Of a stretch of 64,000 nucleotides of DNA, positions 25,566-36,403 are shown piece by piece. Under the pieces are notes generated by a model, which was given only the letters and a program-made list of their open reading frames with translations, was not told the origin of the DNA and ran no database searches. A program made the position numbers and the translations under genes. How positions within the stretch are numbered: position 1 is the first letter of the stretch; each line of letters starts with the position of its first letter. The stretch covers positions 1-64,000 of the forward strand of contig NZ_PDNV01000007.1 in assembly GCF_002849615.1 (NCBI RefSeq), in the 5' to 3' direction. The DNA comes from Pollutimonas nitritireducens (GTDB lineage Bacteria > Pseudomonadota > Gammaproteobacteria > Burkholderiales > Burkholderiaceae_B).

Positions 25566-26822
25566 ATGCGCCAGGTCGCCGTCTCGCTCGTAGCCGTAAC
25601 GTTGCTGGGGCTCGCCGCCACAGCCTATGCCGACAAAAGTGCCTTGGATGAACGGTCCACATCGCTGGCAGACCCACGTCGTTTCACTCACGGCATAGGC
25701 GCAGCCCACAGCGGACATCAAGATGTGTATATCTTCTATAGCCGTTCATCCTTGGCGCCTGATGCAGAAGACAGCCAAGTTCCCTGGTCGCATGATGTTT
25801 ACGTTGCCGTTTGGAATGCCGCATCTGGCGAGCTTGGTTCGAGCCGGATATTTATTGGCGAACCAGAAGCTCAAGAGCCAGTTTCTGTGGCACAGAACGC
25901 CAGCGGCAACATCATGTTGACACTGGAAGACGGTTGGAAGGCCGATCACGATGTGACACAGCGCTATGGCGTGTACGACAAACATCTGGAACCGGTTCGG
26001 CCCTATCCCGTCGAGGTCGAGCCTGGCGGACATTCTGGCCATGTCGCCGCCGTGGGTGATTCTTTCGTCGTGGCATATTCGGATGGCTGGGTGAATTTCG
26101 GCGGCCAGGACAATTTGGGTAGCGGCAACGGCGTATACGCCAAGGTGTATGACGGAAGCGGGGTTGAGCTGCACCAAATCGACATCGTCCACGCACAACG
26201 TGCCTGGTGGCCTGTTGTGGCTGGCGGCAAAACACATGCCATGGTGGCCTGGCAAGAACTGGTCGGTCGCCGCAAACTGCCTCAGCTTAAATTTGCGCTC
26301 ATTGATGCCGGTTCGGGCGAATTGGGGCCCGCGACACTCTTACATAATGCAGTCCAATACTACACATACAATGTAAGCTGGTTAAAGGCACCTGAACGAT
26401 TTTTGGTGGTTGGTACTGCCGACGGCCATGGTTTTGCCCGCGTCATCGACAGCCGCGGGCGCATTACTGCGTCACTTTCCTGTCTGCCAGCTACCGTGCG
26501 CGAGGCGGGTATTGCGGTGCAGGATGGAGGCAGCATCAATGCGACCGCCTACGCTTATATCCCTGCCGCCAACGGACGACTAATGCAACTGCGTGTCGAA
26601 CCCACCTCCCTTACCTTGTCCGGACTGCTTGCGCCCAGCGGCGGCAAATTGGTGAGTTGGCATCCTGTCGGAGGCACGGGATTGTTTGCATCCAGTGGGA
26701 TGCTCTATTGGCTATCGCTTACCCGTGGAGGGGTGGAACAGATACGATTCGACTTGGCTACGAAGGTGGGGGAAACGACGCCGCCTCTCGGGCGGCCGCT
26801 AGGCGGCTCGGCGTGCCAATAA
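25566..26822 (+). CDS. Secreted protein of unknown function
   Basis: 418 residues. A signal peptide ends at TAYADK (about 22). I recognise no domain. The body is made of repeated beta-type segments with a similar rhythm, about 50 residues apart: DVYVAVWNAASGELG, NGVYAKVYDGSGVEL, LKFALIDAGSGELG, GFARVIDSRGRI. Small polar turn (DAxSGEL) after a strand is what beta-propeller proteins show, so a secreted propeller is my best structural guess. There are only two or so cysteines and no membrane anchor. ATG 25566 is preceded by GGAGCAGG. Nothing ties it to thiosulfate oxidation beyond location. Confidence 0.75.
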   Translation: MRQVAVSLVAVTLLGLAATAYADKSALDERSTSLADPRRFTHGIGAAHSGHQDVYIFYSRSSLAPDAEDSQVPWSHDVYVAVWNAASGELGSSRIFIGEPEAQEPVSVAQNASGNIMLTLEDGWKADHDVTQRYGVYDKHLEPVRPYPVEVEPGGHSGHVAAVGDSFVVAYSDGWVNFGGQDNLGSGNGVYAKVYDGSGVELHQIDIVHAQRAWWPVVAGGKTHAMVAWQELVGRRKLPQLKFALIDAGSGELGPATLLHNAVQYYTYNVSWLKAPERFLVVGTADGHGFARVIDSRGRITASLSCLPATVREAGIAVQDGGSINATAYAYIPAANGRLMQLRVEPTSLTLSGLLAPSGGKLVSWHPVGGTGLFASSGMLYWLSLTRGGVEQIRFDLATKVGETTPPLGRPLGGSACQ

Positions 26823-26849
26823 CTGATAACGAGCTTTTAGCGCGATGAA

Positions 26850-27173
26850 TTGATCAAGAAGATGATGATGGATCCAGCCGTACGCGCCGAGTACGAGCGC
26901 ATCGACCGCGAGGAAATGCCGAGGTTGGATACCATCCTAAGGACTCGCGCTGGAGCCGAGCTCACACAAGCCCAAGTAGCCGAACGCATGGGTACCAAGG
27001 CCCCAGCTGTGGCACGGCTGGAAAACTCGCTGGTAACCGGCAAGCATTCCCCGTCACTTGCTACGCTTCAGAAGTATGCAGCCGCCCTGGGAACAAACTG
27101 GAAGTACGATTCAGCTGACCAATATCGACAAGCTGTTTATACCCAAACTACAAACCAGCGGCATGCGTTCTAA
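26850..27173 (+). CDS. HigA-like XRE antitoxin, without its toxin
   Basis: 107 residues from a TTG at 26850. It has a typical leading helix (DPAVRAEYERIDREE) and then an XRE helix-turn-helix (ELTQAQVAERMGTKAPAVARLEN, KHSPSLATLQKYAAALG), as in HigA-type antitoxins. Family members usually begin about ten residues earlier; here the two preceding codons still spell Asp-Glu, then an in-frame stop follows, so the 5' end looks clipped. No RelE/HigB toxin gene precedes it, because the sequence upstream is the end of the secreted-protein gene. It may be a dead remnant or a solitary regulator. Confidence 0.7.
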   Translation: MIKKMMMDPAVRAEYERIDREEMPRLDTILRTRAGAELTQAQVAERMGTKAPAVARLENSLVTGKHSPSLATLQKYAAALGTNWKYDSADQYRQAVYTQTTNQRHAF

Positions 27174-27227
27174 GTAATTACCGACTTCGGCATGCCGTCT
27201 TCTTTTATCAGTGTATGCCTTGAATTT

Positions 27228-27247
27228 TACTGTATAAATATACAGTC
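27228..27247. promoter_or_regulatory. Near-consensus LexA (SOS) box with no gene behind it
   Basis: The 18-base palindrome ACTGTATAAATATACAGT has 8-base arms and fits the LexA box of gamma- and betaproteobacteria (CTGT-N8-ACAG with an AT core). It lies between the end of the antitoxin gene and the guaA stop, both of which point toward it, so neither can be its target. It touches the presumed att repeat. It probably belonged to an integrase or repair gene now lost. Confidence 0.7.
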
Positions 27248-27262
27248 TTACTCCCACTCAAT
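27247..27262 (+). repeat. Putative att site copy at the guaA 3' end
   Basis: Sixteen bases covering the guaA stop and the last codons, repeated exactly at 4843-4858. Integrases that use guaA recombine within this terminal segment and leave the gene intact, as seen here. Confidence 0.7.
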
Positions 27263-28834
27263 CGTAGCCGGCGGCTTGCTGGACACGTCGTAAGTCACCC
27301 GGTTGATGCCCCGCACTTCGTTGATAATGCGCGACGAAACCTTCTTCAACAGCGCATATGGCAGCTCAGCCCAATCAGCCGTCATGAAATCGGATGTCTG
27401 TACAGCGCGCAGGGCCACGACGTAATCGTAGGTGCGACCGTCCCCCATCACGCCCACCGATTTCACCGGCAGAAATACGGCGAATGCCTGCGAGGTCAGG
27501 TCGTACCAGCTCTTGCCGCTGATAGGGTCGATAGTTTTGCGCAGCTCTTCGATGAAGATCGCGTCGGCGGAGCGCAACAGATCAGCGAATTCGTGCTTGA
27601 CCTCACCCAGAATGCGCACGCCCAGGCCCGGACCCGGAAATGGGTGGCGATACACCATGGGAGGCGGCAGGCCCAGCGCCACGCCCAGCTTGCGTACTTC
27701 ATCTTTGAAGAGCTCGCGCAAAGGCTCCAACAACTTCATATTTAGTGTATCGGGCAAACCGCCTACATTGTGGTGCGACTTGATGGCCACCGCCTTGCCG
27801 GTTTTTCCGCCGGCCGATTCGATGACATCGGGATAAATCGTGCCTTGCGCGAGCCACCGGGCGTTGGCCAGCTTTCCTGCTTCGGCCTGGAAGACTTCAA
27901 CGAATTCGCGGCCGATAATCTTGCGCTTGGCTTCAGGATCAGACACCCCGGCCAGCTTGCCCATGAATTGCTCAGTAGCGTCGACATGAATGACCTTTAT
28001 GCCAAAGTGATCGGCGAAGGTCTCCATGACTTGCTTGCCTTCGTTGAGTCGCAGTAGTCCATGGTCCACGAATACGCACGTAAGCTGGTCGCCGATGGCT
28101 TTATGTATCAGTGCAGCCGCCACCGACGAGTCCACCCCGCCCGACAGGCCCAGGATGACTTCTTCCGTGCCGACCTGGGCACGGATGTTGGCAACGGCCT
28201 CCTCGACGTAGTCCGGCATGTTCCAATCCCGACTGCAGCCGCAGATTTCGGTGACGAATCGGGCAAGTATCGCTTCGCCCTGAGTGGTGTGCGTGACTTC
28301 GGGATGGAATTGCAGACCGTAGAAACCACGTTCCTCGTCGGCCATGCCAGCAATTGGGCATGAAGGCGTGGATGCCATCAGCGTGAAGCCAGGCGGCAGC
28401 GCCGTTACCTTGTCCCCGTGACTCATCCATGCCTTGAGCATGCCATGGCCTTCGGTCGTCATGAAATCCTGCAGGCCATCGAGCAGACGCGTATGACCAT
28501 GGGCCCGGACCTCGGCATAGCCGAACTCGCGATGATCAGACCATTCGACTTTGCCACCCAACTGAGCCGCCATGGACTGCATGCCATAGCAAATGCCCAG
28601 GACCGGCACACCCGCTTCGAAAACCTTGGTGGGCACTTTCAGCGATTCTTCGTGGTAGGCAGAAGCGTGGCTGCCCGACAGGATGATACCCTTGAGCCCC
28701 TCCAGCGACTCGATGAAGGCATTGTCGACGTCACCGGGGTGGATTTCGCAAAAGACGCCAGCGTCGCGTACGCGTCTAGCGATGAGTTGAGTGACTTGAG
28801 AGCCGTAATCGAGGATGAGAATGCGCTGGTGCAT
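27248..28834 (-). CDS. guaA: GMP synthase (glutamine-hydrolysing)
   Basis: 528 residues; makes GMP from XMP, glutamine and ATP. The N-terminal glutaminase domain shows [24 protein letters not shown] and the nucleophile in [10 protein letters not shown]. The central ATP-pyrophosphatase domain has the P-loop [15 protein letters not shown], and the C-terminal dimerisation domain ends ATIEWE. Translation from ATG 28834 gives the usual N-terminus ([13 protein letters not shown]); the frame upstream to 28957 carries no homology. The 3' end is used as an attachment site. guaB is nearby but separated by a transporter gene on the other strand. Confidence 0.98.
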   Translation of the reverse strand: MHQRILILDYGSQVTQLIARRVRDAGVFCEIHPGDVDNAFIESLEGLKGIILSGSHASAYHEESLKVPTKVFEAGVPVLGICYGMQSMAAQLGGKVEWSDHREFGYAEVRAHGHTRLLDGLQDFMTTEGHGMLKAWMSHGDKVTALPPGFTLMASTPSCPIAGMADEERGFYGLQFHPEVTHTTQGEAILARFVTEICGCSRDWNMPDYVEEAVANIRAQVGTEEVILGLSGGVDSSVAAALIHKAIGDQLTCVFVDHGLLRLNEGKQVMETFADHFGIKVIHVDATEQFMGKLAGVSDPEAKRKIIGREFVEVFQAEAGKLANARWLAQGTIYPDVIESAGGKTGKAVAIKSHHNVGGLPDTLNMKLLEPLRELFKDEVRKLGVALGLPPPMVYRHPFPGPGLGVRILGEVKHEFADLLRSADAIFIEELRKTIDPISGKSWYDLTSQAFAVFLPVKSVGVMGDGRTYDYVVALRAVQTSDFMTADWAELPYALLKKVSSRIINEVRGINRVTYDVSSKPPATIEWE

Positions 28835-28942
28835 GGCAGGAAAGAAAAAAAGAAAGCAAGGCGTTAATGTAACGTATTGAGCAGCGTTACGCTGGAAGAT
28901 CTGGCCCAATACGGCTACAGTTCGATGTAACAGGGAGTCTCC

Positions 28943-30106
28943 ATGCAAACCAGGCAATCGGCCGCCGTTCTTTCGTTTTCAGGTTTCATTGCGCTTGCAG
29001 TCGCCATGGGCATCGGGCGATTCGCGTTCACGCCCATGCTGCCGATGATGCAGTCCGATGCCGGGCTCGGGCTGGCCGAAGGGGGATGGCTTGCCAGTGC
29101 CAACTATTTGGGATATCTGGTCGGGGCCCTGATGGCGGCAAACATGCCATGGTCAGCAACGGTGCAGTTGCGAGCCGGGCTGGCGATTGTCATCGTGACC
29201 ACCGCGGCGATGGGCATCACCGACAGTTGGACCAGCTGGCTAGTATGGCGATTCACTGCCGGCGTGGCCAGCGCCTGGGTGCTGGTCAGCACTTCGTCGC
29301 TTTGCCTGACCCGGCTGGCGTCACTGGGACAGTCGCGCAGGGCCGGCCAGGTCTTTGCCGGTGTGGGCAGCGGCATAGCCGTGGCGGGCCTGTTGTGCTT
29401 GATCATGACGATAGCAGCCGTCTCCTCGTCTTTTGCATGGCTGATGCTTGGTCTAACCGCCCTGCTGGGTGCCTGGGGCACACGCAGTTTGTGGATCACG
29501 CCTTCGGGCCCAACTGGTGCGGCGGCCGCTGCACAACCCAACCCTGACCCTTCGGCAAAAACCTTCGTTCTCAAGTCCCACTGGAAGCTGATACTTTGCT
29601 ATGGGCTTTTCGGGTTCGGATATATATTGCCGGCCACGTTCTTGCCGGCACAGGCGAAGCTGCTGGTGGCGGATCCTGCACTCTTCGGCCTGGCCTGGCC
29701 GCTATTCGGGCTCGCTGCGGCAGTGTCAACGCTACTGACAAGCCGACTAACTGCGGTTTATACGCGGCGTGCCGTCTGGGCGGTGGCCCAGTTGATCATG
29801 GCGGCCGGCCTCCTTCTGCCCATCGTCTGGCCGAGCCTGATTTCGATTGGGATCGCGGCCGTGTGCGTGGGCGGAACCTTCATGGTGGTTACGATGCTTG
29901 GAATGCAGGAAGCCCATGCAACAGCCCGCACGGGTCAGGCTCGCAAGCTGTTGGGTGCCCTGACAGCCGCCTTCGCCGCCGGTCAACTTGCGGGGCCTAT
30001 CATTTTCAGCCTGACCAATGAGTACATTTCAGCAGGGCTGGGGTCCGCACTGGGGCTGGCGGCCATGGGACTACTGCTAAGCAGCTACTTGCTGCTGAAA
30101 TCCTGA
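28943..30106 (+). CDS. MFS transporter, YbfB/YjiJ family
   Basis: 387 residues with about 12 membrane helices and little else. The start [26 protein letters not shown] and the following [21 protein letters not shown] are the hallmark of the YbfB/YjiJ group of the major facilitator superfamily. Substrates of the group are not established. GGGAG precedes the ATG. It is transcribed away from guaA across a 108-base gap and converges on guaB. It may be an insertion between two genes that often stand together. Confidence 0.88.
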   Translation: MQTRQSAAVLSFSGFIALAVAMGIGRFAFTPMLPMMQSDAGLGLAEGGWLASANYLGYLVGALMAANMPWSATVQLRAGLAIVIVTTAAMGITDSWTSWLVWRFTAGVASAWVLVSTSSLCLTRLASLGQSRRAGQVFAGVGSGIAVAGLLCLIMTIAAVSSSFAWLMLGLTALLGAWGTRSLWITPSGPTGAAAAAQPNPDPSAKTFVLKSHWKLILCYGLFGFGYILPATFLPAQAKLLVADPALFGLAWPLFGLAAAVSTLLTSRLTAVYTRRAVWAVAQLIMAAGLLLPIVWPSLISIGIAAVCVGGTFMVVTMLGMQEAHATARTGQARKLLGALTAAFAAGQLAGPIIFSLTNEYISAGLGSALGLAAMGLLLSSYLLLKS

Positions 30107-30135
30107 AGTGTCCGGCAATACGACACACGATTGTC

Positions 30136-30161
30136 GGCGCCCGGCCTATCGGCCGAGCGCC
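30136..30161. terminator. Hairpin shared by two converging genes
   Basis: GGCGC-CC-GGCC-TATC-GGCC-GA-GCGCC forms a two-part GC stem in the 65-base gap between the ends of the MFS gene (plus) and guaB (minus). There is no clear T-run, so termination efficiency is uncertain. Confidence 0.4.
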
Positions 30162-30171
30162 TGGGCGCGGC

Positions 30172-31632
30172 TTATTCAGCGCGGTAGTTGGGCGCTTCTT
30201 TGGTGATTTGCACGTCGTGCACGTGCGATTCGCGCACGCCCGCCGATGTGATTTCCACGAACTCGGCCTTGGTGCGCATTTCTTCGATTGAAGCGCAACC
30301 GCAATAACCCATGGAAGCGCGAATGCCGCCTATCAATTGATAGATGATGGCAATAACACTGCCTTTGTAGGGTACGCGGCCTTCTATCCCTTCGGGAACG
30401 AGCTTGTCGACATTGTTACTGGGATCCTGGAAATAGCGGTCGGCCGAGCCATCGGCCATCGCACCCAGGCTGCCCATGCCGCGATAGGATTTATATGAGC
30501 GGCCCTGAAACAGAACGACCTCGCCCGGCGCTTCTTCAGTGCCCGCAAACATGCCGCCCATCATGCAGGCTGAGGCGCCGGCCGCCAGTGCCTTGGAAAC
30601 ATCGCCGGAATAACGGATGCCGCCGTCGGCGATGAGTGGGACACCGGTGCCTTGAAGCGCCTTGGCAACGTCGGCTATGGCCGTTATTTGTGGAACGCCC
30701 ACACCGGCAACAATACGCGTGGTGCAGATGGATCCCGGACCGATACCGACTTTGACGCAATCGGCACCCACTTCAACCAAAGCCCTGGCCGCGCCGGCGG
30801 TGGCAATGTTGCCACCGATGACCTGGATTTTAGGGTAGTTTTTCTTGACCCAACGCACACGTTCGATGACGCCGGCGGAATGGCCATGCGCCGTATCGAC
30901 CACGATGACGTCGACACCCGCGGCAGCAAGCTTTTCGACCCGTTCCTCGGTACCTTCACCCACCCCTACGGCCGCGCCTACGCGCAACTGGCCCTGGCTG
31001 TCTTTCGAAGCGCTGGGGTGTTCGGTGTTCTTGACGATGTCCTTGACCGTTGCAAGGCCGCGCAACTGGAATTTATCGTTGACGATCAGTACGCGTTCAA
31101 GGCGGTGCTTGTGCATGAGGGACTGCGCTTCATCCAGCGTCGCGCCCTCTTTCATGGTGATCAGACGATCTTGCGGCGTCATGACGTCGCGCAGCGGAAG
31201 ATCGAGTCTGTCTTCGAACCGGAGATCGCGATTGGTCACGATACCCACCAGTTTACCTGCTTCAACGACCGGCAGGCCCGAGAACCCATGCTGGCGTTGC
31301 AATGCAATCGCATCTCGGACTTTCATGGTAGGCGTGACGGTAACCGGATCAATCACGATGCCGAACTCGTGGCGCTTGACGCGAGCGACTTCGCGCGCCT
31401 GCTGGTCGGCGGTTAGATTCTTATGGACGATGCCTATGCCGCCTTCCTGCGCCATGGCAATGGCCAGGCGTGATTCAGTCACGGTATCCATTGCGGCGGA
31501 AACCAACGGGATATTCAACGTGATATCGCGGGTGAAACGAGTGGCAAGTGACGTATCGCGAGGCAATACATCGGAGTACGCGGGAACCAACAACACATCG
31601 TCGAAGGTGAGCGCTTTTTTGATTAGACGCAT
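30172..31632 (-). CDS. guaB: IMP dehydrogenase
   Basis: 486 residues; oxidises IMP to XMP with NAD, the step before GuaA. A TIM barrel begins [21 protein letters not shown] pair of CBS domains (about 95-200) interrupts it, where adenine nucleotides regulate the enzyme. The catalytic loop [15 protein letters not shown] holds the nucleophile cysteine near 304, and the flap with RGMGSLGAM follows. GGAG precedes the ATG. Confidence 0.98.
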   Translation of the reverse strand: MRLIKKALTFDDVLLVPAYSDVLPRDTSLATRFTRDITLNIPLVSAAMDTVTESRLAIAMAQEGGIGIVHKNLTADQQAREVARVKRHEFGIVIDPVTVTPTMKVRDAIALQRQHGFSGLPVVEAGKLVGIVTNRDLRFEDRLDLPLRDVMTPQDRLITMKEGATLDEAQSLMHKHRLERVLIVNDKFQLRGLATVKDIVKNTEHPSASKDSQGQLRVGAAVGVGEGTEERVEKLAAAGVDVIVVDTAHGHSAGVIERVRWVKKNYPKIQVIGGNIATAGAARALVEVGADCVKVGIGPGSICTTRIVAGVGVPQITAIADVAKALQGTGVPLIADGGIRYSGDVSKALAAGASACMMGGMFAGTEEAPGEVVLFQGRSYKSYRGMGSLGAMADGSADRYFQDPSNNVDKLVPEGIEGRVPYKGSVIAIIYQLIGGIRASMGYCGCASIEEMRTKAEFVEITSAGVRESHVHDVQITKEAPNYRAE

Positions 31633-31684
31633 GAACGAGCTCCGTGCAAAGCAAGATTATACGCGAACCTAGGGTCTTTACCTA

Positions 31685-34600
31685 TCATCCCAGCCAAACC
31701 CGGGCATTACGGAACATGCGCAGCCACGGGCTATAGCCTCCGTGGAGGGTATCCTTGCCACCGGTGTCCAGCGGACCCCAACTCTCGGGCGCCCAGGACA
31801 TCGTGACATTCCGCGTAACCCGTTCCGGGTGAGGCATAAGCACCGTGAAGCGCCCATCTTTCGTCGTGACCCCCGTAAGGCCTTGAGGACTGCCATTTGG
31901 ATTGGCCGGATACTGCTCGGTACGCTGGCCCCGGTTATCGATGAAGTTCAAGGCACTATGCACCTGTGCAAGATCCCCTTGCGTCGAAAAGTCGGCATAG
32001 CCCTCGCCGTGCGCGACAGCCACTGGCACACGTGTGCCGGCCATGCCTTGCATGAACAAAGAAGGCGACTCGGGAATCTCAACCAGGGACAGGCGTGCTT
32101 CATACTTCTCCGACTGATTGCGTGTAAAGCGCGGCCAGTGTTGCGCGCCAGGGATCATGCTGGCCAATGCAGCCATCATCTGGCAACCGTTGCAGACGCC
32201 CAACGCAAAGGTATCTGACCGGCCAAAGTAAGCGGCAAACTGGTCCGCCAGCTGATCGTTATGGCGTATGGTTCGCGCCCAGCCTTCGCCGGCCCCGAGT
32301 ACATCGCCATAGCTGAAGCCGCCCACGGCAACGAGTCCCTGCACATCCTCCAGTCGGGTTCTGCCCGACAAGAGGTCGGTCATGTGCACGTCTTGTGCTT
32401 CGAAACCCGCCTTGTCGAAGGCCCATGCCATTTCCACCTGGCTGTTGCACCCCTGCTCGCGCAGGATGGCGACCTTGGGCCGCTTGCCGGTGAGAATATA
32501 TGGGGCCGCGACGTCTTCCTGCGGATTGAAGGACACCGATGCGGCCATGCCAGGATCGGAATTGTCTTTCCATGTATCGAATTCGGACCGCGCGCATTCG
32601 GGGTTATCGCGCAACGCCATGATGCGTCGGCTGACTTCGCTCCATTGCTGGCCCAACTCTTCGCGCGGCTTCTGATATATGCAGTTCCCGTCGCGGAAAA
32701 TCTGGATCTCGTCTTTCGTGTTCAGACCGCCGATCACATGGGAATGTGCCGACAAGCCGTGGGCACGCAGCTGCTGCAGTACGATGTTGCGCTGCGTCAG
32801 CGGCACCTGGATGACGGCGCCGGCTTCCTCCGCAAACAAGGCCTTGAGCGTAAGTTCATCGCGCTGTACCGATATCTGTTCGGAGCGGATTTTATAATCG
32901 CCCCAGTCCGCGGCCACCGGATCAATGGTCAGCATATCGAGGTTGATCGATACCCCGACATGCCCGGCAAAAGCCATCTCGCAGACGGTAGCCAGCAATC
33001 CCCCGTCGGAACGGTCGTGATAGGCCAGAATGTGCCCATCGGCGGCAAGCTGGCGCAGCACCTTGAAGAAGGCGATGAGTAATGGTGCATTCGTCATGTC
33101 GGGTACTGTGACGCCGACCCGGTTGAATGCCTGCGCCAGGATCGAGGCGCCCAGGCGTTGTTGCCCCAGGCCGAGATCGATAAGGATCAGCGCGGTATCG
33201 CCGGCATCGGTGCGCAGCTGTGGCGTCAGGGTGGCGCGCACGTCGGCGACGGGTGCAAAGGCTGTAACAATAAGCGAAACAGGCGCCAGAACTTCGCGCT
33301 GCTCGCCATTGCGTGACCATGCGGTACGCATGGACAGTGAATCCTTGCCCACCGGTATGGACAAGCCCAGTTGCTGGCACCAGTCGCTGATTGCCGAGAC
33401 GGTGTCATACAAGGCCGCATCCTGACCGGCCGCCCCGCAAGCCGCCATCCAGTTGGCGGAAAGCTTCACGTCTTTCAGCGATTGCACATCGCTGGCCACG
33501 AGGTTGGTCAGGGCTTCGACGATGGCCATCCGTCCCGAAGCGGGCGCATCGATCATGGCCAGCGGCGTACGTTCGCCCATGGACATGGCCTCGCCGCGGA
33601 CACCTTCGTAGTCCGCCAGGGTGACTGCGCAATCGGCAACAGGCACTTGCCACGGTCCGACCATCTGGTCCCGGCTGGTAAGACCGCCCACCGTGCGATC
33701 GCCTATGGTTATCAAGAAGGTTTTGTTGGCCACCGTGGGGTGACGCAACACCCGGTCGATGGCCTCAGCTAGCGGTATATCGGTGATATCAAGTTCGGTG
33801 CCCACAACTTTCGTGCGCTGGACATCGCGGGTCATGCGAGGGGGCTTGCCAAGGATCACATCGACCGGGACGTCGACGGGACGAAAGCCGACGGCCTCGT
33901 GCATGGCCCCGGCCGGCGAAACACCGGGCAAGCCTTCACCATAGGTGACGCGCAACTGACGCTCTTGCGTGGCCACGCCGACCACGGCGTATGGGCAGCG
34001 CTCGCGTCGCGCGATTGCGTCGAATCGCGCCAAATCTTCGGACTGGATCGCCAGGACATAGCGTTCCTGCGATTCATTGCTCCAAATTTCAGCTGCCGAC
34101 AGTCCCGACTCTTCAAGATGAACTTGCTGAAGTTCAAAAATGGCACCGCGCCCGGCATCGTTGACCAGTTCCGGGAAGGCGTTGGATAGGCCTCCCGCCC
34201 CGACATCATGGATGGCGATGATCGGATTGCTTTCTCCTTGCTGCCAGCAGCGGTCGATGACTTCCTGGGCACGGCGCTCGATCTCGGGGTTGCCCCGCTG
34301 TACCGAGTCAAAATCCAGCTCGGCGCTGTTGGTGCCGGCGCTCATGCTGGATGCTGCGCTCCCGCCCATGCCTATGCGCATGCCAGGACCGCCCAACTGG
34401 ATCAGCAAGGCGCCAGGCGGTATGGGATCTTTATGGGTGAGGCGATCATCGATAGAGCCCAGGCCGCCGGCAATCATGATGGGCTTGTGATAGCCCCAGC
34501 GCGTGTCGCCGGCCGTTTGCTCCAGGGTCCGGAAATAGCCCAGCAAATTGGGACGCCCGAATTCGTTATTGAAGGCGGCCCCGCCCAGTGGCCCTTCAAT

Positions 34601-35740
34601 CATGATATCCAGCGGACTCGCGATGCGGTCGGGCGAACCATGGGGATCCGTTTCCCATGGTTCGGGCGCATCCTTGAAGCACAGGTCGGATACCGTGAAC
34701 CCGGTCAGTCCTGCCTTGGGCTTGGAACCACGGCCTGTAGCACCCTCGTCTCGGATTTCACCGCCCGCGCCGGTCGCGGCGCCCTGGAAAGGCGCAATAG
34801 CGGTGGGATGATTATGCGTCTCCACCTTCATCAGCGTATGCACCAGAGCATCATGGTGCTCGTACACGGAGGACGATGATGCTTTCCCGGCGTGGAACAG
34901 CGTTGCCGGTCCGCCCGTCATGATGGCGGAATTATCGGAGTACGCCACCACAGTGCCTTCCGGCTGCGCGGCATGCGTGGCCCTTATCATGCCGAACAAT
35001 GTATTTTGCTGCGCTATGCCGTCGATGACCCACTGCGCGTTGAAAATCTTGTGGCGGCAATGCTCGCTATTGGCTTGCGCAAACATCATCAACTCGACAT
35101 CAGTGGGATTGCGCCCCAACTGCTTGAACGCCGTATCCAGATAGTCGACCTCGTCGTCCGAGAGCGCCAGCCCCAATGCGCGGTTGGCCTGTTCAAGGGC
35201 CTCCTGGCCCCGGCCGATCACGTCTATCGTCTGAATGGGCTTGCCCGGCAAGGAAGCAAACAAGGCTTCGCCATTGAACTCCGCATCCACTACGGTTTCA
35301 GTCATGCGGTCGTGCAGGCAGTCTGCTATCTGGGCCAATTGTCCGGCATCGATGGACTTGGCGCCGAGCAAGCCACGCGCTGGAGTGATCGTGTAGCGAA
35401 TTCCCCGCTCGATGCGGCGCACGACCGGCAAGCCGCAATTGTGAGCAATGTCGGTCGCCTTGCTGGCCCATGGAGAAACTGTGCCGAAACGCGGCACGAC
35501 ACGCAGGACCAGGTCGCTCTTTCCTTGCTTTCCATCTTCGCGAAGACTGCCGTAATCAAGGAGCTGTTCAAGTTTGGACTGATCGGGAGGGGTCAGGACG
35601 GCATCAGTCCACACGTAATGTTCGTAGCGACCGGAGATATCGGCAACCGGCAGATCAAGTTCAATAAACCGTTGCAGCAACTGCTCGCGGCGAAACGAAG
35701 ACAGGACTGAAGAGCCGAGGAGATACTGGATAGGATTCAC
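31685..35740 (-). CDS. purL: Phosphoribosylformylglycinamidine synthase (FGAM synthase)
   Basis: About 1,351 residues, the large single-chain PurL. It turns FGAR, glutamine and ATP into FGAM, the fourth step of purine synthesis. An N-terminal PurS-like domain (about 1-150) is followed by two AIRS-like ATP-binding halves ([42 protein letters not shown]). A C-terminal class I glutaminase starts [21 protein letters not shown], with the nucleophile in GVCNGCQMM and the HGEG motif. The frame is open to 35920 without family similarity, so I start it at GTG 35740 ([17 protein letters not shown]), which matches the N-termini of relatives; no strong ribosome site is visible. Confidence 0.96.
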   Translation of the reverse strand: MNPIQYLLGSSVLSSFRREQLLQRFIELDLPVADISGRYEHYVWTDAVLTPPDQSKLEQLLDYGSLREDGKQGKSDLVLRVVPRFGTVSPWASKATDIAHNCGLPVVRRIERGIRYTITPARGLLGAKSIDAGQLAQIADCLHDRMTETVVDAEFNGEALFASLPGKPIQTIDVIGRGQEALEQANRALGLALSDDEVDYLDTAFKQLGRNPTDVELMMFAQANSEHCRHKIFNAQWVIDGIAQQNTLFGMIRATHAAQPEGTVVAYSDNSAIMTGGPATLFHAGKASSSSVYEHHDALVHTLMKVETHNHPTAIAPFQGAATGAGGEIRDEGATGRGSKPKAGLTGFTVSDLCFKDAPEPWETDPHGSPDRIASPLDIMIEGPLGGAAFNNEFGRPNLLGYFRTLEQTAGDTRWGYHKPIMIAGGLGSIDDRLTHKDPIPPGALLIQLGGPGMRIGMGGSAASSMSAGTNSAELDFDSVQRGNPEIERRAQEVIDRCWQQGESNPIIAIHDVGAGGLSNAFPELVNDAGRGAIFELQQVHLEESGLSAAEIWSNESQERYVLAIQSEDLARFDAIARRERCPYAVVGVATQERQLRVTYGEGLPGVSPAGAMHEAVGFRPVDVPVDVILGKPPRMTRDVQRTKVVGTELDITDIPLAEAIDRVLRHPTVANKTFLITIGDRTVGGLTSRDQMVGPWQVPVADCAVTLADYEGVRGEAMSMGERTPLAMIDAPASGRMAIVEALTNLVASDVQSLKDVKLSANWMAACGAAGQDAALYDTVSAISDWCQQLGLSIPVGKDSLSMRTAWSRNGEQREVLAPVSLIVTAFAPVADVRATLTPQLRTDAGDTALILIDLGLGQQRLGASILAQAFNRVGVTVPDMTNAPLLIAFFKVLRQLAADGHILAYHDRSDGGLLATVCEMAFAGHVGVSINLDMLTIDPVAADWGDYKIRSEQISVQRDELTLKALFAEEAGAVIQVPLTQRNIVLQQLRAHGLSAHSHVIGGLNTKDEIQIFRDGNCIYQKPREELGQQWSEVSRRIMALRDNPECARSEFDTWKDNSDPGMAASVSFNPQEDVAAPYILTGKRPKVAILREQGCNSQVEMAWAFDKAGFEAQDVHMTDLLSGRTRLEDVQGLVAVGGFSYGDVLGAGEGWARTIRHNDQLADQFAAYFGRSDTFALGVCNGCQMMAALASMIPGAQHWPRFTRNQSEKYEARLSLVEIPESPSLFMQGMAGTRVPVAVAHGEGYADFSTQGDLAQVHSALNFIDNRGQRTEQYPANPNGSPQGLTGVTTKDGRFTVLMPHPERVTRNVTMSWAPESWGPLDTGGKDTLHGGYSPWLRMFRNARVWLG

Positions 35741-35810
35741 GATACGACGCAGGCAATAGAGGGGAAACGCCCATTTTACCTGCTTGCTTAACAAGCCGTT
35801 TAACGGGCAG

Positions 35811-35835
35811 CCCGGCTGGCGGATAGCCCGCCGGG
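35811..35835 (-). terminator. GC-rich hairpin after greB
   Basis: CCCGGC...GCCGGG arms with a short inner stem lie 15 bases past the greB stop and before purL. It could end the greB transcript or act as a leader hairpin for purL. There is no U-tract directly after it. Confidence 0.35.
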
Positions 35836-35849
35836 TTGAACCCCGAGGC

Positions 35850-36401
35850 TCACGGGTAATGCACTTCCAGAATATCCAGTTCATCAATGCCGGCGGGTGT
35901 ACGCAACGTGACCGTGTCACCTTCGCGTGCCTTGGTCAGCGCCCGCGCAACAGGCGAAATCCAGCTGATCTTGCCGGCCAGGGGTTCGGCCTCGTCCACG
36001 CCTACAATGGTGACCCGGAACTCTTCGCCTGCCCTATCGGAATATACGACGGTGGCACCGAAGAAAACCTGATCCCGATTGGGCTGCGCCGCCGGATCAA
36101 CGACCTCGGCAATTTCGAGGCGCTTGGTCAGGAAGCGCATGCGCCTGTCGATTTCACGCAATCGTTTTTTACCGTAGAGATAGTCGCCGTTCTCTGAACG
36201 ATCGCCGTTGGATGCCGCCCAAGAAACGATTTGCACGATCGACGGACGCTCGACCGTGATCAGATGAGCGAGCTCATCACGCAGCCGCTGATAGCCTTGC
36301 GTGGTGATGTAGTTCTTCGTACCTGGAGGGAGCTTTACCGTCTCAGGACCCAGGTCGTCATCATCGTCGTTATCGGATTCTTTTACAAAAGCTTTGTTCA
36401 T
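35850..36401 (-). CDS. greB: Transcription elongation factor GreB
   Basis: 183 residues. An acidic N-terminal tail ([10 protein letters not shown]) precedes the GreA/GreB coiled coil ([42 protein letters not shown]). The basic/acidic tip RSENGDY carries the conserved acidic residues that place the metal for RNA cleavage. The C-terminal FKBP-like domain ends [18 protein letters not shown]. The arrangement is the GreB form. ATG 36401 gives MNKAFVKE, the usual start; an ATG at 36407 overlaps the stop of the preceding gene, so translation could be coupled from either. Confidence 0.94.
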   Translation of the reverse strand: MNKAFVKESDNDDDDDLGPETVKLPPGTKNYITTQGYQRLRDELAHLITVERPSIVQIVSWAASNGDRSENGDYLYGKKRLREIDRRMRFLTKRLEIAEVVDPAAQPNRDQVFFGATVVYSDRAGEEFRVTIVGVDEAEPLAGKISWISPVARALTKAREGDTVTLRTPAGIDELDILEVHYP

Positions 36402-36403
36402 GG

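Larger units (their letters stand above)
4843..27262. mobile_element. Probable genomic island inserted at the guaA 3' end
   Basis: Exact 16-base direct repeats bound the interval, one of them being the end of guaA itself. Contents fit an acquired segment: a complete sox cluster, a thiol-redox operon with a two-component remnant, decayed toxin and antitoxin genes just inside the two ends, an orphan SOS box, and several truncated genes. Outside the repeats the genes are ordinary core genes. The guaA 3' end is a known target of integrases of islands and ICEs. No integrase, excisionase or conjugation gene is visible, so the element looks fixed. The boundaries are inferred from the repeats alone. 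Confidence 0.7.

Noticed and set aside
26657-26848. Frame overlapping the end of the secreted-protein gene and reaching the antitoxin
   Set aside because: Considered as a HigB toxin; the sequence has no RelE/HigB features and is a shadow of the secreted-protein gene for most of its length.
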